Positions 7,290-19,147 of a stretch of DNA of 45,130 bases are shown here, piece after piece. The position numbers and the translations under genes are program-made. The stretch lies in assembly GCA_029933365.1 (NCBI GenBank), contig JAOZOH010000008.1, positions 1-45,130 on the forward strand. The letters run 5' to 3'. The stretch comes from Desulfuromusa sp. GTDB lineage: Bacteria; Desulfobacterota; Desulfuromonadia; Desulfuromonadales; Geopsychrobacteraceae. The stretch's first letter is position 1. Each line of letters begins with the position of its first letter. The notes beneath the pieces were generated by a model, which saw only the letters and a program-made list of their open reading frames with translations, was not told where the DNA came from and did no database searches.

Positions 7290-7330
7290 CACGACTGTCC
7301 TTTATCTATAAAGCTAGACCAAGTGGTCGA

Positions 7331-8797
<1,467 letters not shown>

Positions 8798-8802
8798 TTA
8801 TT

Positions 8803-9672
8803 TTATTTTATTGACTCAGCACCCGAGACAATTTCCATTAACTCTTTGGTAATTGCTGCCTGACGCGCTCGGTTGTACTGCAGGGTCAGTTTACCGATCA
8901 TTTCGGTCGCATTACGGCTGGCACTATCCATTGCTGACATCCGCGCACCCTGCTCCGAAGCATATGATTCAAGCAAACTACGAAAGATCTGTACCTCAAC
9001 CATTTTAGGCAAAAGGTGAGACAGAACTTCACTACGATTCGGTTCATAAATATAGTCGACAACATTTTCTTCTGCCGCTGCAGATTCATCTGGTTGAATG
9101 GGTAAAACCTGCTCAAACGTGACATTTTGCACAATGGCACTCTGAAAGGCGTTGTAAATCAGATAAACAGCATCATAAGTTTCATCGGTATAGGATTTAA
9201 CCACTTCCTGACCGATTAATTGTGCGGTTTTGTAGGTCGCATCTGCGGTGATATTTTCATGCGCCTTGATAATCTTGTCACCAATCCTATTTTTTAAAAA
9301 CTCACGCCCTTTACGGCCAATGATCATGAGGTCAAGTTCAGCATATCCCTGCTCATTAGCGCGAATATAACGTTCTGCTTCTTTCGAAACATTGGCATTA
9401 AAACCACCGCACAAGCCGCGATCCGCGGTCATCAAGACAACTAATGCTCGCCCGGTTCCACGTTGGCTGAGAAGTGCATGGGCATCGGACTCCTCACGCT
9501 TGGCGAGGTTAGAAAGTACCGCATGCAACTTCTCCGCGTAGGGGCGGGCAGCAACAGCAGACTCCTGGGCACGGCGCAATTTAGCCGCAGCGACCATCTT
9601 CATTGCTTTAGTTATCTGCTGGGTGTTTTTAACCGAGCCGATCCGCTTTTTTATGTCTTTCAGACTTGGCAT
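8803..9672 (-). CDS. atpG: F1 ATP synthase gamma subunit
   Basis: A 289-residue central-shaft subunit. The conserved N-terminal helix [23 protein letters not shown] and the C-terminal helix ([44 protein letters not shown], given here in outline) are both intact. These form the coiled-coil axle inside the alpha3-beta3 ring. The middle domain carries the usual [11 protein letters not shown] motif. The gene follows atpA by 23 bases and precedes atpD by 65 bases. Length and start match the family, and nothing is unusual about it. Confidence 0.97.
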   Translation of the reverse strand: MPSLKDIKKRIGSVKNTQQITKAMKMVAAAKLRRAQESAVAARPYAEKLHAVLSNLAKREESDAHALLSQRGTGRALVVLMTADRGLCGGFNANVSKEAERYIRANEQGYAELDLMIIGRKGREFLKNRIGDKIIKAHENITADATYKTAQLIGQEVVKSYTDETYDAVYLIYNAFQSAIVQNVTFEQVLPIQPDESAAAEENVVDYIYEPNRSEVLSHLLPKMVEVQIFRSLLESYASEQGARMSAMDSASRNATEMIGKLTLQYNRARQAAITKELMEIVSGAESIK

Positions 9673-9695
9673 CTATTCAACCTTTTTTATAGCGA

Positions 9696-11213
<1,518 letters not shown>

Positions 11214-11756
11214 TTACCCCTTTGCTAATTTATCTGCAATCCGTTTCAGCTGGGTTTTCACACTGCCATCAAAAAGTTTACCGCCCATCTCAGCCTGGAG
11301 GCCGCCGATCAGCGATTTATCTGTTTCAACACTCAAGACCACCTGCATCCCGGTCTGTTTTTCCAGCCCTTGCTGGATCTCTTCTGCACGCTTCTTGGTC
11401 AATTTATTTGCTGCCTTGATATTCGCCCGAATGACTCCTGACAACTCTTCAGCAATTTTGCGATAGTTGATATCAATCTGTGGCAAATAAGTAATCCGCC
11501 CTTTCTTAAGCAGTAAATCCAGAAATTTAGACATTCCATCACTCAACTTAAGAACCGCCGCAATATCGTGCATAATCGCGGTCTTCTTGGCCAAAGGAAA
11601 AGTCGGGCTGTCGAGCAGTAAGCGCAACAGATCTTCTTTTTTCAATACCGCTGCAACTCCAGCCAACTCTTCAGCGTACTGCGAAACCTGCTTCTCTGCA
11701 GAAGCAATATTCAGCAATGCTTTGGCGTATCTTATAGAAATCGCACTGTTACTCAA
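11214..11756 (-). CDS. atpH: F1 ATP synthase delta subunit
   Basis: A 180-residue peripheral-stalk subunit (OSCP type) that joins the b/b' dimer to the top of F1. The N-terminal helical domain begins SNSAISIRYAKALLNIA. The C-terminal half contains the conserved pattern VLSVETDKSLIGGLQAEMGGKLFDGSVKTQL. Its ATG overlaps the end of atpF by four bases, so translation is coupled. The next gene, atpA, begins after 9 bases. Confidence 0.96.
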   Translation of the reverse strand: MSNSAISIRYAKALLNIASAEKQVSQYAEELAGVAAVLKKEDLLRLLLDSPTFPLAKKTAIMHDIAAVLKLSDGMSKFLDLLLKKGRITYLPQIDINYRKIAEELSGVIRANIKAANKLTKKRAEEIQQGLEKQTGMQVVLSVETDKSLIGGLQAEMGGKLFDGSVKTQLKRIADKLAKG

Positions 11757-12337
11757 TGTAACTCTCCCACCTTCTGCATATACTCATCAATCAAACGAGT
11801 ATCATCATCTTTGGTGAAGTTCTTCTTCAACAGTTCCTCTGCAACGCTAACTGCCAACTGAACGGCCTCACGTTGTAATTCAGTTCGCGCCTTAGCCACT
11901 TCTATTTCAGCAGCTTTTTCGGCATCCTGTTCAATGGTTATGGCCATTGCTTTGGCATTTTCGATAATTTTTTGCTTTTCCAGTTCGCCTTCACGACGGA
12001 TAGCGGCACCGATCTCAGCTATTTCTTCTGTTGCTTGAGCCAGTTTGCGATCATATTCTTCAAATTTTTCTTCTGCTGCTTCTTTGAGTATCTTGGCCTC
12101 GGTCAGGTTTTTTTCGATCTCTTCCCGACGTCCAGAAAAAGCTTTTTTGATTGGTTTGCGCAAAAAATAGACGAGGATGGCAACAACAATCCCAAAATTA
12201 AGAACTCGATAGAGAAAGTCCTTTAGCAACACGCCACTAGCGACATGATGACCACCTTCAGCAGAGGCAAAAGCGATACCACTGATGAGTCCAACCAGAA
12301 GTAGCGATAAAAGAACCGCTGTGACTTTACTGCGCAT
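11753..12337 (-). CDS. atpF: F0 ATP synthase b subunit
   Basis: A 194-residue peripheral-stalk subunit. A signal-like hydrophobic N terminus (residues 5-27, ending AFASA) is followed by a membrane helix (about 48-65) with the characteristic FLRKPIKKAFSGRREEIEKNL transition, then a long charged coiled coil rich in Ala, Glu and Lys. The extra N-terminal hydrophobic segment makes it longer than the E. coli form; a cleavable leader is plausible. It lies between the shorter b' gene and atpH, which it overlaps by four bases. Confidence 0.94.
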   Translation of the reverse strand: MRSKVTAVLLSLLLVGLISGIAFASAEGGHHVASGVLLKDFLYRVLNFGIVVAILVYFLRKPIKKAFSGRREEIEKNLTEAKILKEAAEEKFEEYDRKLAQATEEIAEIGAAIRREGELEKQKIIENAKAMAITIEQDAEKAAEIEVAKARTELQREAVQLAVSVAEELLKKNFTKDDDTRLIDEYMQKVGELH

Positions 12338-12358
12338 ATTACTTAACCCTTCTTCGCT

Positions 12359-12787
12359 TTAAGCCAATTCACGGCCAAGAATTTTAGTTGCAATCTGTCC
12401 AGCTAAAGACTTGGCTTCACCCTGCAAGGTTTTTCTTGCATCTTCAGCTTCATCAGCAACCTGAGCTTTAATCGCCTGTAAGCGAGTGGTTGCCTTCCTA
12501 TGAGCCTCTGATAGAAGGGTCGCCTCCACTTCGGTCGCCGCTTTCTTTAACTGATTTCGCTCTTCATTGGCGAGAGCTTTGGCATCATTGAGTTGCTGCT
12601 GATACAGCCGCATTTTTTCATCAATCCCGGCTTCCAGCTCCTTAGCCCGAGCGTATGAACCCTCTATTTTTTCTCGCCGCAGGGTAATTATTTTAGCTAA
12701 CGGCTTATAGAGCAGCTTATTCAAAAGAAGCAAAAGAATTATGAAGTTCAGAAACTGTAGACCAAGGGTCCAGTCAACGCTAATCAC
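12359..12787 (-). CDS. atpF2: F0 ATP synthase b' subunit
   Basis: A 142-residue second b-type subunit. A single N-terminal membrane helix (LQFLNFIILLLLLNKLLYKPL) is followed by a long charged coiled coil containing the REKIEGSYARAKELE stretch. Having b and b' encoded in tandem, with heterodimeric stalks, is known from several bacterial groups including the Desulfuromonadales. It is the first gene of the F1 cluster. The membrane a and c subunit genes (atpB, atpE) are not here and must lie elsewhere, as in related genomes. Confidence 0.92.
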   Translation of the reverse strand: MISVDWTLGLQFLNFIILLLLLNKLLYKPLAKIITLRREKIEGSYARAKELEAGIDEKMRLYQQQLNDAKALANEERNQLKKAATEVEATLLSEAHRKATTRLQAIKAQVADEAEDARKTLQGEAKSLAGQIATKILGRELA

Positions 12788-12881
12788 CTAGCTCACCTCT
12801 TTAGTATGAAAGACAGCTCTTACTGTATACTGTATACAATTCATCGATTTTGAGAATGGGGGTTGAATAAAGAAGCGGCAT

Positions 12882-12910
12882 AGCTATCATAATTCAACAA
12901 GCGATGTCAA
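12882..12910 (-). promoter_or_regulatory. Candidate sigma-70 promoter of the atp operon
   Basis: On the minus strand a perfect -35 box TTGACA (12905-12910) is followed after 17 bases by ATAGCT (12882-12887), a poor -10 box. The start would be about 90 bases ahead of the b' gene. The intervening leader contains tandem GTATAC palindromes (12825-12837) of unknown meaning. The weak -10 keeps confidence low. Confidence 0.35.
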
Positions 12911-13005
12911 GTCACTGTTTCCTCAACCAATTAATTTTCTAGCGAGTTTTCACTCAATCTAAATTGCCACATTATATCTGGGGCCGTAATTTCTCTGCTT
13001 ACGAT

Positions 13006-13428
13006 TTATTTCTTTTTTTCTTGCGCCGGTTTTGGGTTCGCAACAGATTGGCTCCCGGGCATCTTAATTTCGCCATTAAAGAGAACTTTCTCATCTATCT
13101 TCAACGATGGAGTTTCAATGCTTCCGGTAACTTGCGCTGGCGCCCGTAATTCAACCATCGTTGTCGCCTTAATATCTCCCTTAAAATGGCCGCTAAGAAC
13201 CAACGCCCCGACATTGATACTGCCTTCAATCTCGGCAGACTCACCAACAATCAACGTATCACTTGAACTGATTTCTCCAGAGTAAATCCCATCAAGGCGT
13301 ACCATTTCATCAAAACTCAGTTTCCCCTCAAACCGGCTTCCTGGACCGAGAAATGCTTTAATATCGGCCTTGTCTATTGCTATTGGCTTTTTCATTGTAG
13401 TCTGCTCCTGTTTTTTATTTCCGAACAT
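13006..13428 (-). CDS. Bactofilin
   Basis: A 140-residue protein with a central bactofilin (DUF583) beta-helix domain at about residues 25-115. It shows the repeating short strands and the usual IDE...GEI...G pattern (GSRFEGKLSFDEMVRLDG, GESAEIEGSI, GDIKATTMVELRAPAQVTG). The C-terminal tail is Pro/Lys rich. Bactofilins polymerise without nucleotides into cytoskeletal filaments, and in Myxococcus they bind and position the ParABS machinery. Its position directly after parB (35 bases) fits such a role. The frame can be extended to a GTG at 13440, but the ATG at 13428, with GGTG upstream, gives the usual MFGNKK start. Confidence 0.93.
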   Translation of the reverse strand: MFGNKKQEQTTMKKPIAIDKADIKAFLGPGSRFEGKLSFDEMVRLDGIYSGEISSSDTLIVGESAEIEGSINVGALVLSGHFKGDIKATTMVELRAPAQVTGSIETPSLKIDEKVLFNGEIKMPGSQSVANPKPAQEKKK

Positions 13429-13463
13429 TTGATTCACCACTTTCCATTTGTTTTGGTGCCGGA

Positions 13464-14324
13464 TTAAATATCCAGTAAATCCACAATACGACTCAACTCA
13501 GCCTGATCGTGATAGCTGATTTCTATCCGCCCCCCCTTCCCCTTTGCAACGAGCTTTACCCGGGTTCCAAATTGTTGTTCAAGAGCATTTTCAAGTGCCA
13601 CCCGATTGGGGTCAACAGGCTTTTCCACTGCACCTTTAGGTGCTTTAGCCACAAACATATTTTTTATTTTCTTAATCAGACTTTCAGTTTCACGCACCGA
13701 AAGACTTTTCCTGATTATCTCTACACTCGCTTCGATAATATCTTCATCCTGCTCTAAGGCCAATAAAGCTCGCGCATGTCCCATACTTAATCGCCTGGCA
13801 ATCAAATCATTCTTAACTTTCTCTGGTAACCTCAATAATCTTAGAGAGTTAGCAACCGTTGAACGATCCTTCCCCACCCGCTTCGCTACCTCCTCTTGGA
13901 GCAGGTCAAAACTGTCCATCAGGAAGCGGTAAGCCTCCGCCTCTTCTAGGGAGTTAAGGTCTTCTCGCTGAATGTTTTCTATCAGCGCAATTTCCATCGC
14001 CCAATCTTCAGAAACATCTTGGATCACCACGGGAACACGTTCTAGCTTCGCCTTTTGTGCCGCCCGCCAACGCCGTTCCCCGGCAATAATTTGGTAAGAG
14101 TCACCCTGCCGGCGCACAACTAAGGGCTGTATAATCCCCTTTTCTTTAATAGAAGCAACCAGCTCAGCCATCTTGGTGTCGTTAAAAGTCTTCCGCGGTT
14201 GACGGCTATGCGGTTGCAGTTCTTCAATCGGACAGGAGAAGTATTTCTTTCCCCCTTCCTGCGCTGCGGAATTTAATAGCGCACCAATCCCTTTGCCCAA
14301 TGCGGGCCGTTTTACTTTAGCCAC
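13464..14324 (-). CDS. parB: Chromosome-partitioning protein ParB
   Basis: A 286-residue CTP-dependent DNA clamp that loads at parS. In order: an Arg/Lys-rich N terminus ending in LGKGIGALL (the ParA-stimulating part), the CTP-binding domain with GERRWRAAQKA, the helix-turn-helix block (LIENIQREDLNSLEEAEAYR ... EEVAKRVGKDRSTVANSLRLL), and a C-terminal dimerisation domain (GGRIEISYHDQAELSRIVDLL). It overlaps parA by 8 bases. Its target, a perfect parS, is at 17741-17756 in this window. Confidence 0.97.
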   Translation of the reverse strand: MAKVKRPALGKGIGALLNSAAQEGGKKYFSCPIEELQPHSRQPRKTFNDTKMAELVASIKEKGIIQPLVVRRQGDSYQIIAGERRWRAAQKAKLERVPVVIQDVSEDWAMEIALIENIQREDLNSLEEAEAYRFLMDSFDLLQEEVAKRVGKDRSTVANSLRLLRLPEKVKNDLIARRLSMGHARALLALEQDEDIIEASVEIIRKSLSVRETESLIKKIKNMFVAKAPKGAVEKPVDPNRVALENALEQQFGTRVKLVAKGKGGRIEISYHDQAELSRIVDLLDI

Positions 14325-15087
14325 AAGCCCCTCCTGCCAATACTTCTTGGGTTAAATTTATATATGCTTGCGCCCCTCGCGAGCCGATATCATAGGTCAA
14401 TACCGGCTGACCATAGCTGGGAGCTTCTGACAAACGGACATTACGCGGCACAACTGTACGGAAGACTTTATCGCCAAAGTGAGCCCGTATTTCATCACTG
14501 ACCTGATGACAAAGATTATTGCGGCCATCAAACATGGTCAGCAAAATTCCATTAATATCAAGTTCCGGGTTTAATTCTTGTTGCACAAGTCGGATCGTCT
14601 GCATCAACTGCCCCAACCCTTCCATCGCATAAAACTCGCACTGTAACGGAACCAAGACTGAGTTCGCTGCGGAGAGAGCATTCACTGTGAGTAAGCTGAG
14701 TGAAGGCGGGCAATCGATGATTATATATTCATACTGAGAGAGTAAGTCGTCTATGGCAAACTTCAATTGTTTTTCCCGATCAGGAGTATCAATTAATTCA
14801 ATCTCAGCACCGATTAAATCCGTATTGGAGGGCAACACATCAAGGTAGTCCAAGGCGGTTCCCTGGATTACATTGCGAGCGACTTCCTCTCCCAACAAAA
14901 CATTGTAAACTGTCGATATTACTTCTGTTTTGTCGATTCCAAGGCCACTACAAGCGTTCGCCTGTGGATCCATATCTATCAATAACGTTTTCTTTTCAGC
15001 AGCAGCCAACGATGCAGACAGATTAACAGCCGTTGTTGTTTTGCCAACCCCGCCCTTCTGATTTGCAATGGCGATAATCTTTGCCAT
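14317..15087 (-). CDS. parA: Chromosome-partitioning ATPase ParA (Soj)
   Basis: A 256-residue ParA/Soj ATPase with a deviant Walker A box KGGVGKTTTAVNL near the N terminus, the Walker A' motif LLIDMDPQ, and Walker B IIIDCPPSL. It is short, without an N-terminal DNA-binding domain, as chromosomal (type Ib-like) ParAs are. It forms a nucleoid-bound gradient that moves ParB-parS complexes. It is translated just before parB with 8 bases of overlap. The 99 bases between it and rsmG leave room for a promoter, but I see no clear one. Confidence 0.97.
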   Translation of the reverse strand: MAKIIAIANQKGGVGKTTTAVNLSASLAAAEKKTLLIDMDPQANACSGLGIDKTEVISTVYNVLLGEEVARNVIQGTALDYLDVLPSNTDLIGAEIELIDTPDREKQLKFAIDDLLSQYEYIIIDCPPSLSLLTVNALSAANSVLVPLQCEFYAMEGLGQLMQTIRLVQQELNPELDINGILLTMFDGRNNLCHQVSDEIRAHFGDKVFRTVVPRNVRLSEAPSYGQPVLTYDIGSRGAQAYINLTQEVLAGGACG

Positions 15088-15186
15088 TTAGGGAACTCCT
15101 TTAAATTATTGATCTGTTGACCAAAGACAATTATCAAGAAATATTGATATGCAAAGCGGTGAGAGTATCATATGCAGGAGCGAAAT

Positions 15187-15861
15187 TCAGCCATTATTGT
15201 TATTAGAGAGACTATCTTCTGGCTTTTTTATAATGATGATCTGCCTGGCAGCAGATGAAAAAGGGAGGACATAGTCAATAACTAGTGGCGCACACATATT
15301 AGCTTGCAACACTTCACTTACCCCACTTAGCTCTTCTCGCCCCTCTGGGCCCTTCATCGCCAATACTCGCCCCCCCGGTTTTAGCCAAGGGAGAGCATAG
15401 CGAAGATAGGTTTCAAGCGAAGTAAACGCGCGACTTATGATTAGATCATGCGTTCCTTGTCCTAATCCTGTTGCACCTGAATCTTCAATTCGGGATTGTC
15501 TCGCTGAAAAGTTATCCAATTGCAGCATTCTCTTGATGTGTTTTTGGAAATTCACTTTCTTCCCCACACTATCGATTGACACAATATTAATGGTTGGTTC
15601 TGCAATTGCTAACGGGATTCCCGGCAATCCACCACCTGACCCCATGTCCACAATCTGCTTTGCCGCGCCAAGGTGTGGTAACACCAGCAACGAATCGATC
15701 AAGTGCTTCTCTACCGCCTCGTCAGGATTGCGGATAGATGTCAAATTTATCCGCTGGTTCCAACGTAAGAGTTCTTCCTGGAAACATATTTCCCTGGATA
15801 GAACATCTTCAGGCAACTGCAAACCAACTCGTAACAACCCCTCAGCGAGGAGATCAAGCAT
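15187..15861 (-). CDS. rsmG: 16S rRNA (guanine527-N7)-methyltransferase
   Basis: A 224-residue SAM-dependent methyltransferase (GidB). The SAM loop is VDMGSGGGLPGIPLAI. The N-terminal helical part has LLRWNQRINLTSIR, and SRAFTSLETYLRYALPWLKPGGRVLAMKG forms the central strand region. Known family members modify G527 of 16S rRNA. It overlaps the end of mnmG by 8 bases, so the two are co-translated; the mnmG-rsmG-parA-parB order is ancestral near the bacterial origin. Confidence 0.96.
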   Translation of the reverse strand: MLDLLAEGLLRVGLQLPEDVLSREICFQEELLRWNQRINLTSIRNPDEAVEKHLIDSLLVLPHLGAAKQIVDMGSGGGLPGIPLAIAEPTINIVSIDSVGKKVNFQKHIKRMLQLDNFSARQSRIEDSGATGLGQGTHDLIISRAFTSLETYLRYALPWLKPGGRVLAMKGPEGREELSGVSEVLQANMCAPLVIDYVLPFSSAARQIIIIKKPEDSLSNNNNG

Positions 15862-17722
15862 GATATTTTTTGCGCAGGTAGATATGGATAACCGCTATTG
15901 CCGCAGGAGTGACTCCCTGGATTCTCCCCGCCTGTCCAAGGCTTCTTGGTTTGATTTTATTGAGTTTTTCACGCACCTCAGTGGAAATACTTTGAATTTT
16001 TGTGTAATCAATATCTATGGGTATTTCTACTTCTTCCTGTTCACGGAATCTTTCGACCTGCTCAAGCTGTCTCTTAATGTAGCCCTCATACTTAACCGCA
16101 ATCTCTACCTGTTCAAGAGCTTGTCGTGAGAAGTCTCCCAGTTCGGGACATACAATTTCAAGCTGCTTTATACAAATTTCAGGGCGTCGTAACAATAACT
16201 CCAAACTTAGACCACTTTTCAATTCACCTAATTTCAGAGCGTCTACAACCTCTCGGTCCGCTGAAGTGACACTTTTAGTTTTTATGAGATCTCTAGCAGC
16301 ACCAACCTGTTCCTGTTTATTTAGGTATTTTCCCCATCTTACGTCACTTACCAGTCCAATTTTACGCCCCAGTTCGGTCAATCTCTGATCTGCATTATCC
16401 TCACGCAACAGCAAACGATATTCGGATCGGGAGGTAAACATCCGATAAGGGTCTGTTGTAGGTTGAGTTATAAGGTCATCAACCATAACCCCAAGGTAAC
16501 CTTCGTCTCTGCCAATAATTATAGGTGATTTTTCTTGACACTGCCGAGCCGCATTGATTCCCGCAAGCAGACCCTGCCCTGCAGCTTCCTCATACCCTGA
16601 TGTGCCATTAATCTGACCGGCATGAAACAATCCCGCAACAACTCTTGTTTCCAGGCTTGCCTTTAATTGCATCGGTTCGACGAAATCATATTCAATAGCG
16701 TAGCCCGGTCGCATTATCTCTACGCGCTCGAAACCAGTCATTGATCGAAAATAGGCCAACTGCACATCTGGTGGTAAGGAAGTCGACAAGCCACTAGGAT
16801 ACATCTCACTGCCACGAATCCCTTCCGGCTCAAGAAACGACTGGTGGCTTTTTTTATCAGGAAAACGGACAACTTTATCTTCAATTGAAGGGCAATAACG
16901 TGGACCAACCCCCTCAATAATACCTGAATACAATGGCGACTTATCCAGCCCATCACGGATTATTTGATGCGTTCGCTCATTCGTTTCTGCAATATAACAG
17001 TCAACCTGCTCTCGTTCTATCTTCTCGGTCATAAAAGAAAACGGCTTAATATCCCGGTCCCCAGGTTGCCTCTCCAGTTTTGAGAAATCGATCGAGCGGG
17101 CCGATAGCCTTGCAGGTGTCCCCGTCTTCAATCGCCCCACCCGCAAACCAATATTTTTCAAAGATCCGGAAATCCCCTCAGCAGACGGCTCTCCCGCACG
17201 ACCACCGGCATAATGGTTCAACCCAATATGGATCAGACCACGCATAAAGGTTCCCGTGGTTAAAACAACCGTCTCCCCATAAAAAGTGATACCTTCTCTA
17301 GTTTTAACTCCTGCTATTCGACCCCGTTCAACCAGCAAGTCATCAACTAACCCTTGCTTTAAATCCAACATTAATTCTTGCTCTATAACATTTTTCATTC
17401 GCGCACTGTAGGCCATCCGATCCGCCTGCGCCCGAGCAGCTCGCACAGCAGGCCCCTTACGCGTATTGAGTCGACGGAACTGAATTCCGGTCGCATCAAT
17501 ATTCAACCCCATCTCCCCGCCCATGGCATCAACCTCATGGACAAGATGTCCCTTCGCCAAACCACCGATAGACGGATTACATGACATCTGCGCAACAGTA
17601 TCCAAACCAATTGTCAGCAACAGCGTCGAACAACCCATCCGCGCTGAAGCCAGTGCCGCCTCACAACCAGCATGACCAGCGCCAACCACAATAACCTGAT
17701 AGTCTTTTGAGTAACTACTCAT
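15854..17722 (-). CDS. mnmG: tRNA uridine 5-carboxymethylaminomethyl modification enzyme MnmG
   Basis: A 622-residue FAD enzyme (GidA) that with MnmE modifies U34 in the wobble position of several tRNAs. It has the N-terminal FAD-binding motif VVGAGHAGCEAALASARMG, the SCNPSIGGLAKGHLVHEVDAMGG block, GRLKTGTPARL, GTSGYEEAAGQGLLAGINAAR, and the C-terminal helical domain that binds MnmE and tRNA. Length is normal. It lies 18 bases downstream of the parS site and 43 bases after mnmE; the two partner enzymes are adjacent and co-oriented. Confidence 0.97.
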   Translation of the reverse strand: MSSYSKDYQVIVVGAGHAGCEAALASARMGCSTLLLTIGLDTVAQMSCNPSIGGLAKGHLVHEVDAMGGEMGLNIDATGIQFRRLNTRKGPAVRAARAQADRMAYSARMKNVIEQELMLDLKQGLVDDLLVERGRIAGVKTREGITFYGETVVLTTGTFMRGLIHIGLNHYAGGRAGEPSAEGISGSLKNIGLRVGRLKTGTPARLSARSIDFSKLERQPGDRDIKPFSFMTEKIEREQVDCYIAETNERTHQIIRDGLDKSPLYSGIIEGVGPRYCPSIEDKVVRFPDKKSHQSFLEPEGIRGSEMYPSGLSTSLPPDVQLAYFRSMTGFERVEIMRPGYAIEYDFVEPMQLKASLETRVVAGLFHAGQINGTSGYEEAAGQGLLAGINAARQCQEKSPIIIGRDEGYLGVMVDDLITQPTTDPYRMFTSRSEYRLLLREDNADQRLTELGRKIGLVSDVRWGKYLNKQEQVGAARDLIKTKSVTSADREVVDALKLGELKSGLSLELLLRRPEICIKQLEIVCPELGDFSRQALEQVEIAVKYEGYIKRQLEQVERFREQEEVEIPIDIDYTKIQSISTEVREKLNKIKPRSLGQAGRIQGVTPAAIAVIHIYLRKKYHA

Positions 17723-17740
17723 CTCATCCGCAATTCTCAG

Positions 17741-17756
17741 TGTTTCACGTGAAACA
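17741..17756. promoter_or_regulatory. parS: parS, ParB-binding partition site
   Basis: TGTTTCACGTGAAACA, a perfect match to the 16-bp parS consensus, extended by CAG/CTG into a 22-bp palindrome. It lies in the mnmE-mnmG gap, about 2.7 kb from parA and 4 kb from the putative origin, as expected for the ParB loading site. I found no second perfect copy in the window. Confidence 0.97.
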
Positions 17757-17765
17757 CTGACCTAC

Positions 17766-19130
17766 CTATTTACCAATACAAAAACCGGAAAAAATATCGT
17801 CAAGCAGGGCCTCAGTGGAAGTCTCGCCCGATATCTTCCCTAAATGCTGAAGAGCTTCGCGAAGCTCAAAAGCCAACAACTCCAAAGCAGAATCGCCATC
17901 CAACAAAACTAACGCCCGATCGAGGCAATCCAGACAGAAAAGTAAAGCTTCATAGTGACGTTGTTCGGTAAGCATAACCGACTCAGATGCCCCTCTTTGC
18001 TCACCAACCAAAAAAGCAGAGATACCGTTCCTTAACTCATCAAGCCCTAATTCCGTTTTAGAGGATACTCGATAAACTGGAAAATCACAAAAAGACAGAT
18101 CACCGCAGCCATCCGCAAGATCTGACTTGGTTGAGACCAAAAGGGCGGGAGAACCTACACATCTATCATGAACATAAAAATCAAAATCATCTAGCTTCTT
18201 ACTGCCATCGATGACAAACAAAACCAAATCCGCTGTAGAAATTTTTCCTTCTGCCCTTCTAACACCCTCTGCCTCTACTAGGTCCACCGAACTACGCAAG
18301 CCAGCCGTATCAATGAGACGCAAAGGAACACCGTCAATCACACAACCTTCTTCAAGAAAATCACGGGTTGTCCCGGGAATCTCCGTCACTATCGCACGTT
18401 CCTCACCTAAAAGAGCGTTTAACAAAGAACTTTTTCCAACATTAGGTTGCCCCAAAAGCAAAATTGACGCACCCTCAGACAAAACCCTCCCTCGACCATA
18501 ACTATTTGTAATTATTGATATTTCATTCTTTATATAGGAGATAGAGCTGCCAATCTCAACAAGATCTTCTTTAGGTAAATCTTCCTCGGGAAAGTCTATC
18601 CAAGCTTCAGTTAAAACCAGGGCATGTTTTAAGCTGGCAGTAAATGAGTAAATTTCTCGACTCAATGCACCACCCACCTGATCGAGAGCTAACTTGCGCG
18701 AAGAATCTGTTTTTGCATGAATAAGACTGGAAACAGCCTCAGCCTGCGACAGGTCCAACCGGCCAGAGAGGAAAGCACGGTAAGTAAACTCACCAGGTTC
18801 AGCCAAACGAAGACCGTGTGATTGATATAATTTAAGGATGGATTTTACAACCTGCTGACCACCATGACATTGAATTTCCACAACATCTTCACGAGTATAG
18901 GTATGGGGTGCGGACATATAAACAGCCATCACCTCATCAACCAGACCACCAGAACAATCCTTCAGAATGCCATGATAAAGATGGTGTGACTCAAGTGCTG
19001 CAGGAACAGCAGAGGGCTTAAAATAACATAAAAGCGCCGACAAGGCATCGGCACCAGAAATCCGGACAATTGCAATACCACCCTCACCGGGAGCGGTTGC
19101 GGGTGCAATAATGGTATCTGTCATATTCAT
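17766..19130 (-). CDS. mnmE: tRNA modification GTPase MnmE
   Basis: A 454-residue GTPase (TrmE) partnering MnmG in U34 modification. The N-terminal tetrahydrofolate-binding domain starts DTIIAPATAPGEGGIAIVRISG. The inserted G domain has GQPNVGKSSLLNALL, TEIPGTTRDFLEE, DTAGL and STKSDL. The C terminus is the invariant CIGK motif (FCIGK). The frame is open to a TTG at 19142; I use the ATG at 19130, although the ATG at 19124 is equally possible. Only 17 bases separate it from yidC; the jag/khpB gene often found between them is absent. Confidence 0.96.
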   Translation of the reverse strand: MNMTDTIIAPATAPGEGGIAIVRISGADALSALLCYFKPSAVPAALESHHLYHGILKDCSGGLVDEVMAVYMSAPHTYTREDVVEIQCHGGQQVVKSILKLYQSHGLRLAEPGEFTYRAFLSGRLDLSQAEAVSSLIHAKTDSSRKLALDQVGGALSREIYSFTASLKHALVLTEAWIDFPEEDLPKEDLVEIGSSISYIKNEISIITNSYGRGRVLSEGASILLLGQPNVGKSSLLNALLGEERAIVTEIPGTTRDFLEEGCVIDGVPLRLIDTAGLRSSVDLVEAEGVRRAEGKISTADLVLFVIDGSKKLDDFDFYVHDRCVGSPALLVSTKSDLADGCGDLSFCDFPVYRVSSKTELGLDELRNGISAFLVGEQRGASESVMLTEQRHYEALLFCLDCLDRALVLLDGDSALELLAFELREALQHLGKISGETSTEALLDDIFSGFCIGK

Positions 19131-19147
19131 TTGTAACAACAATCACG

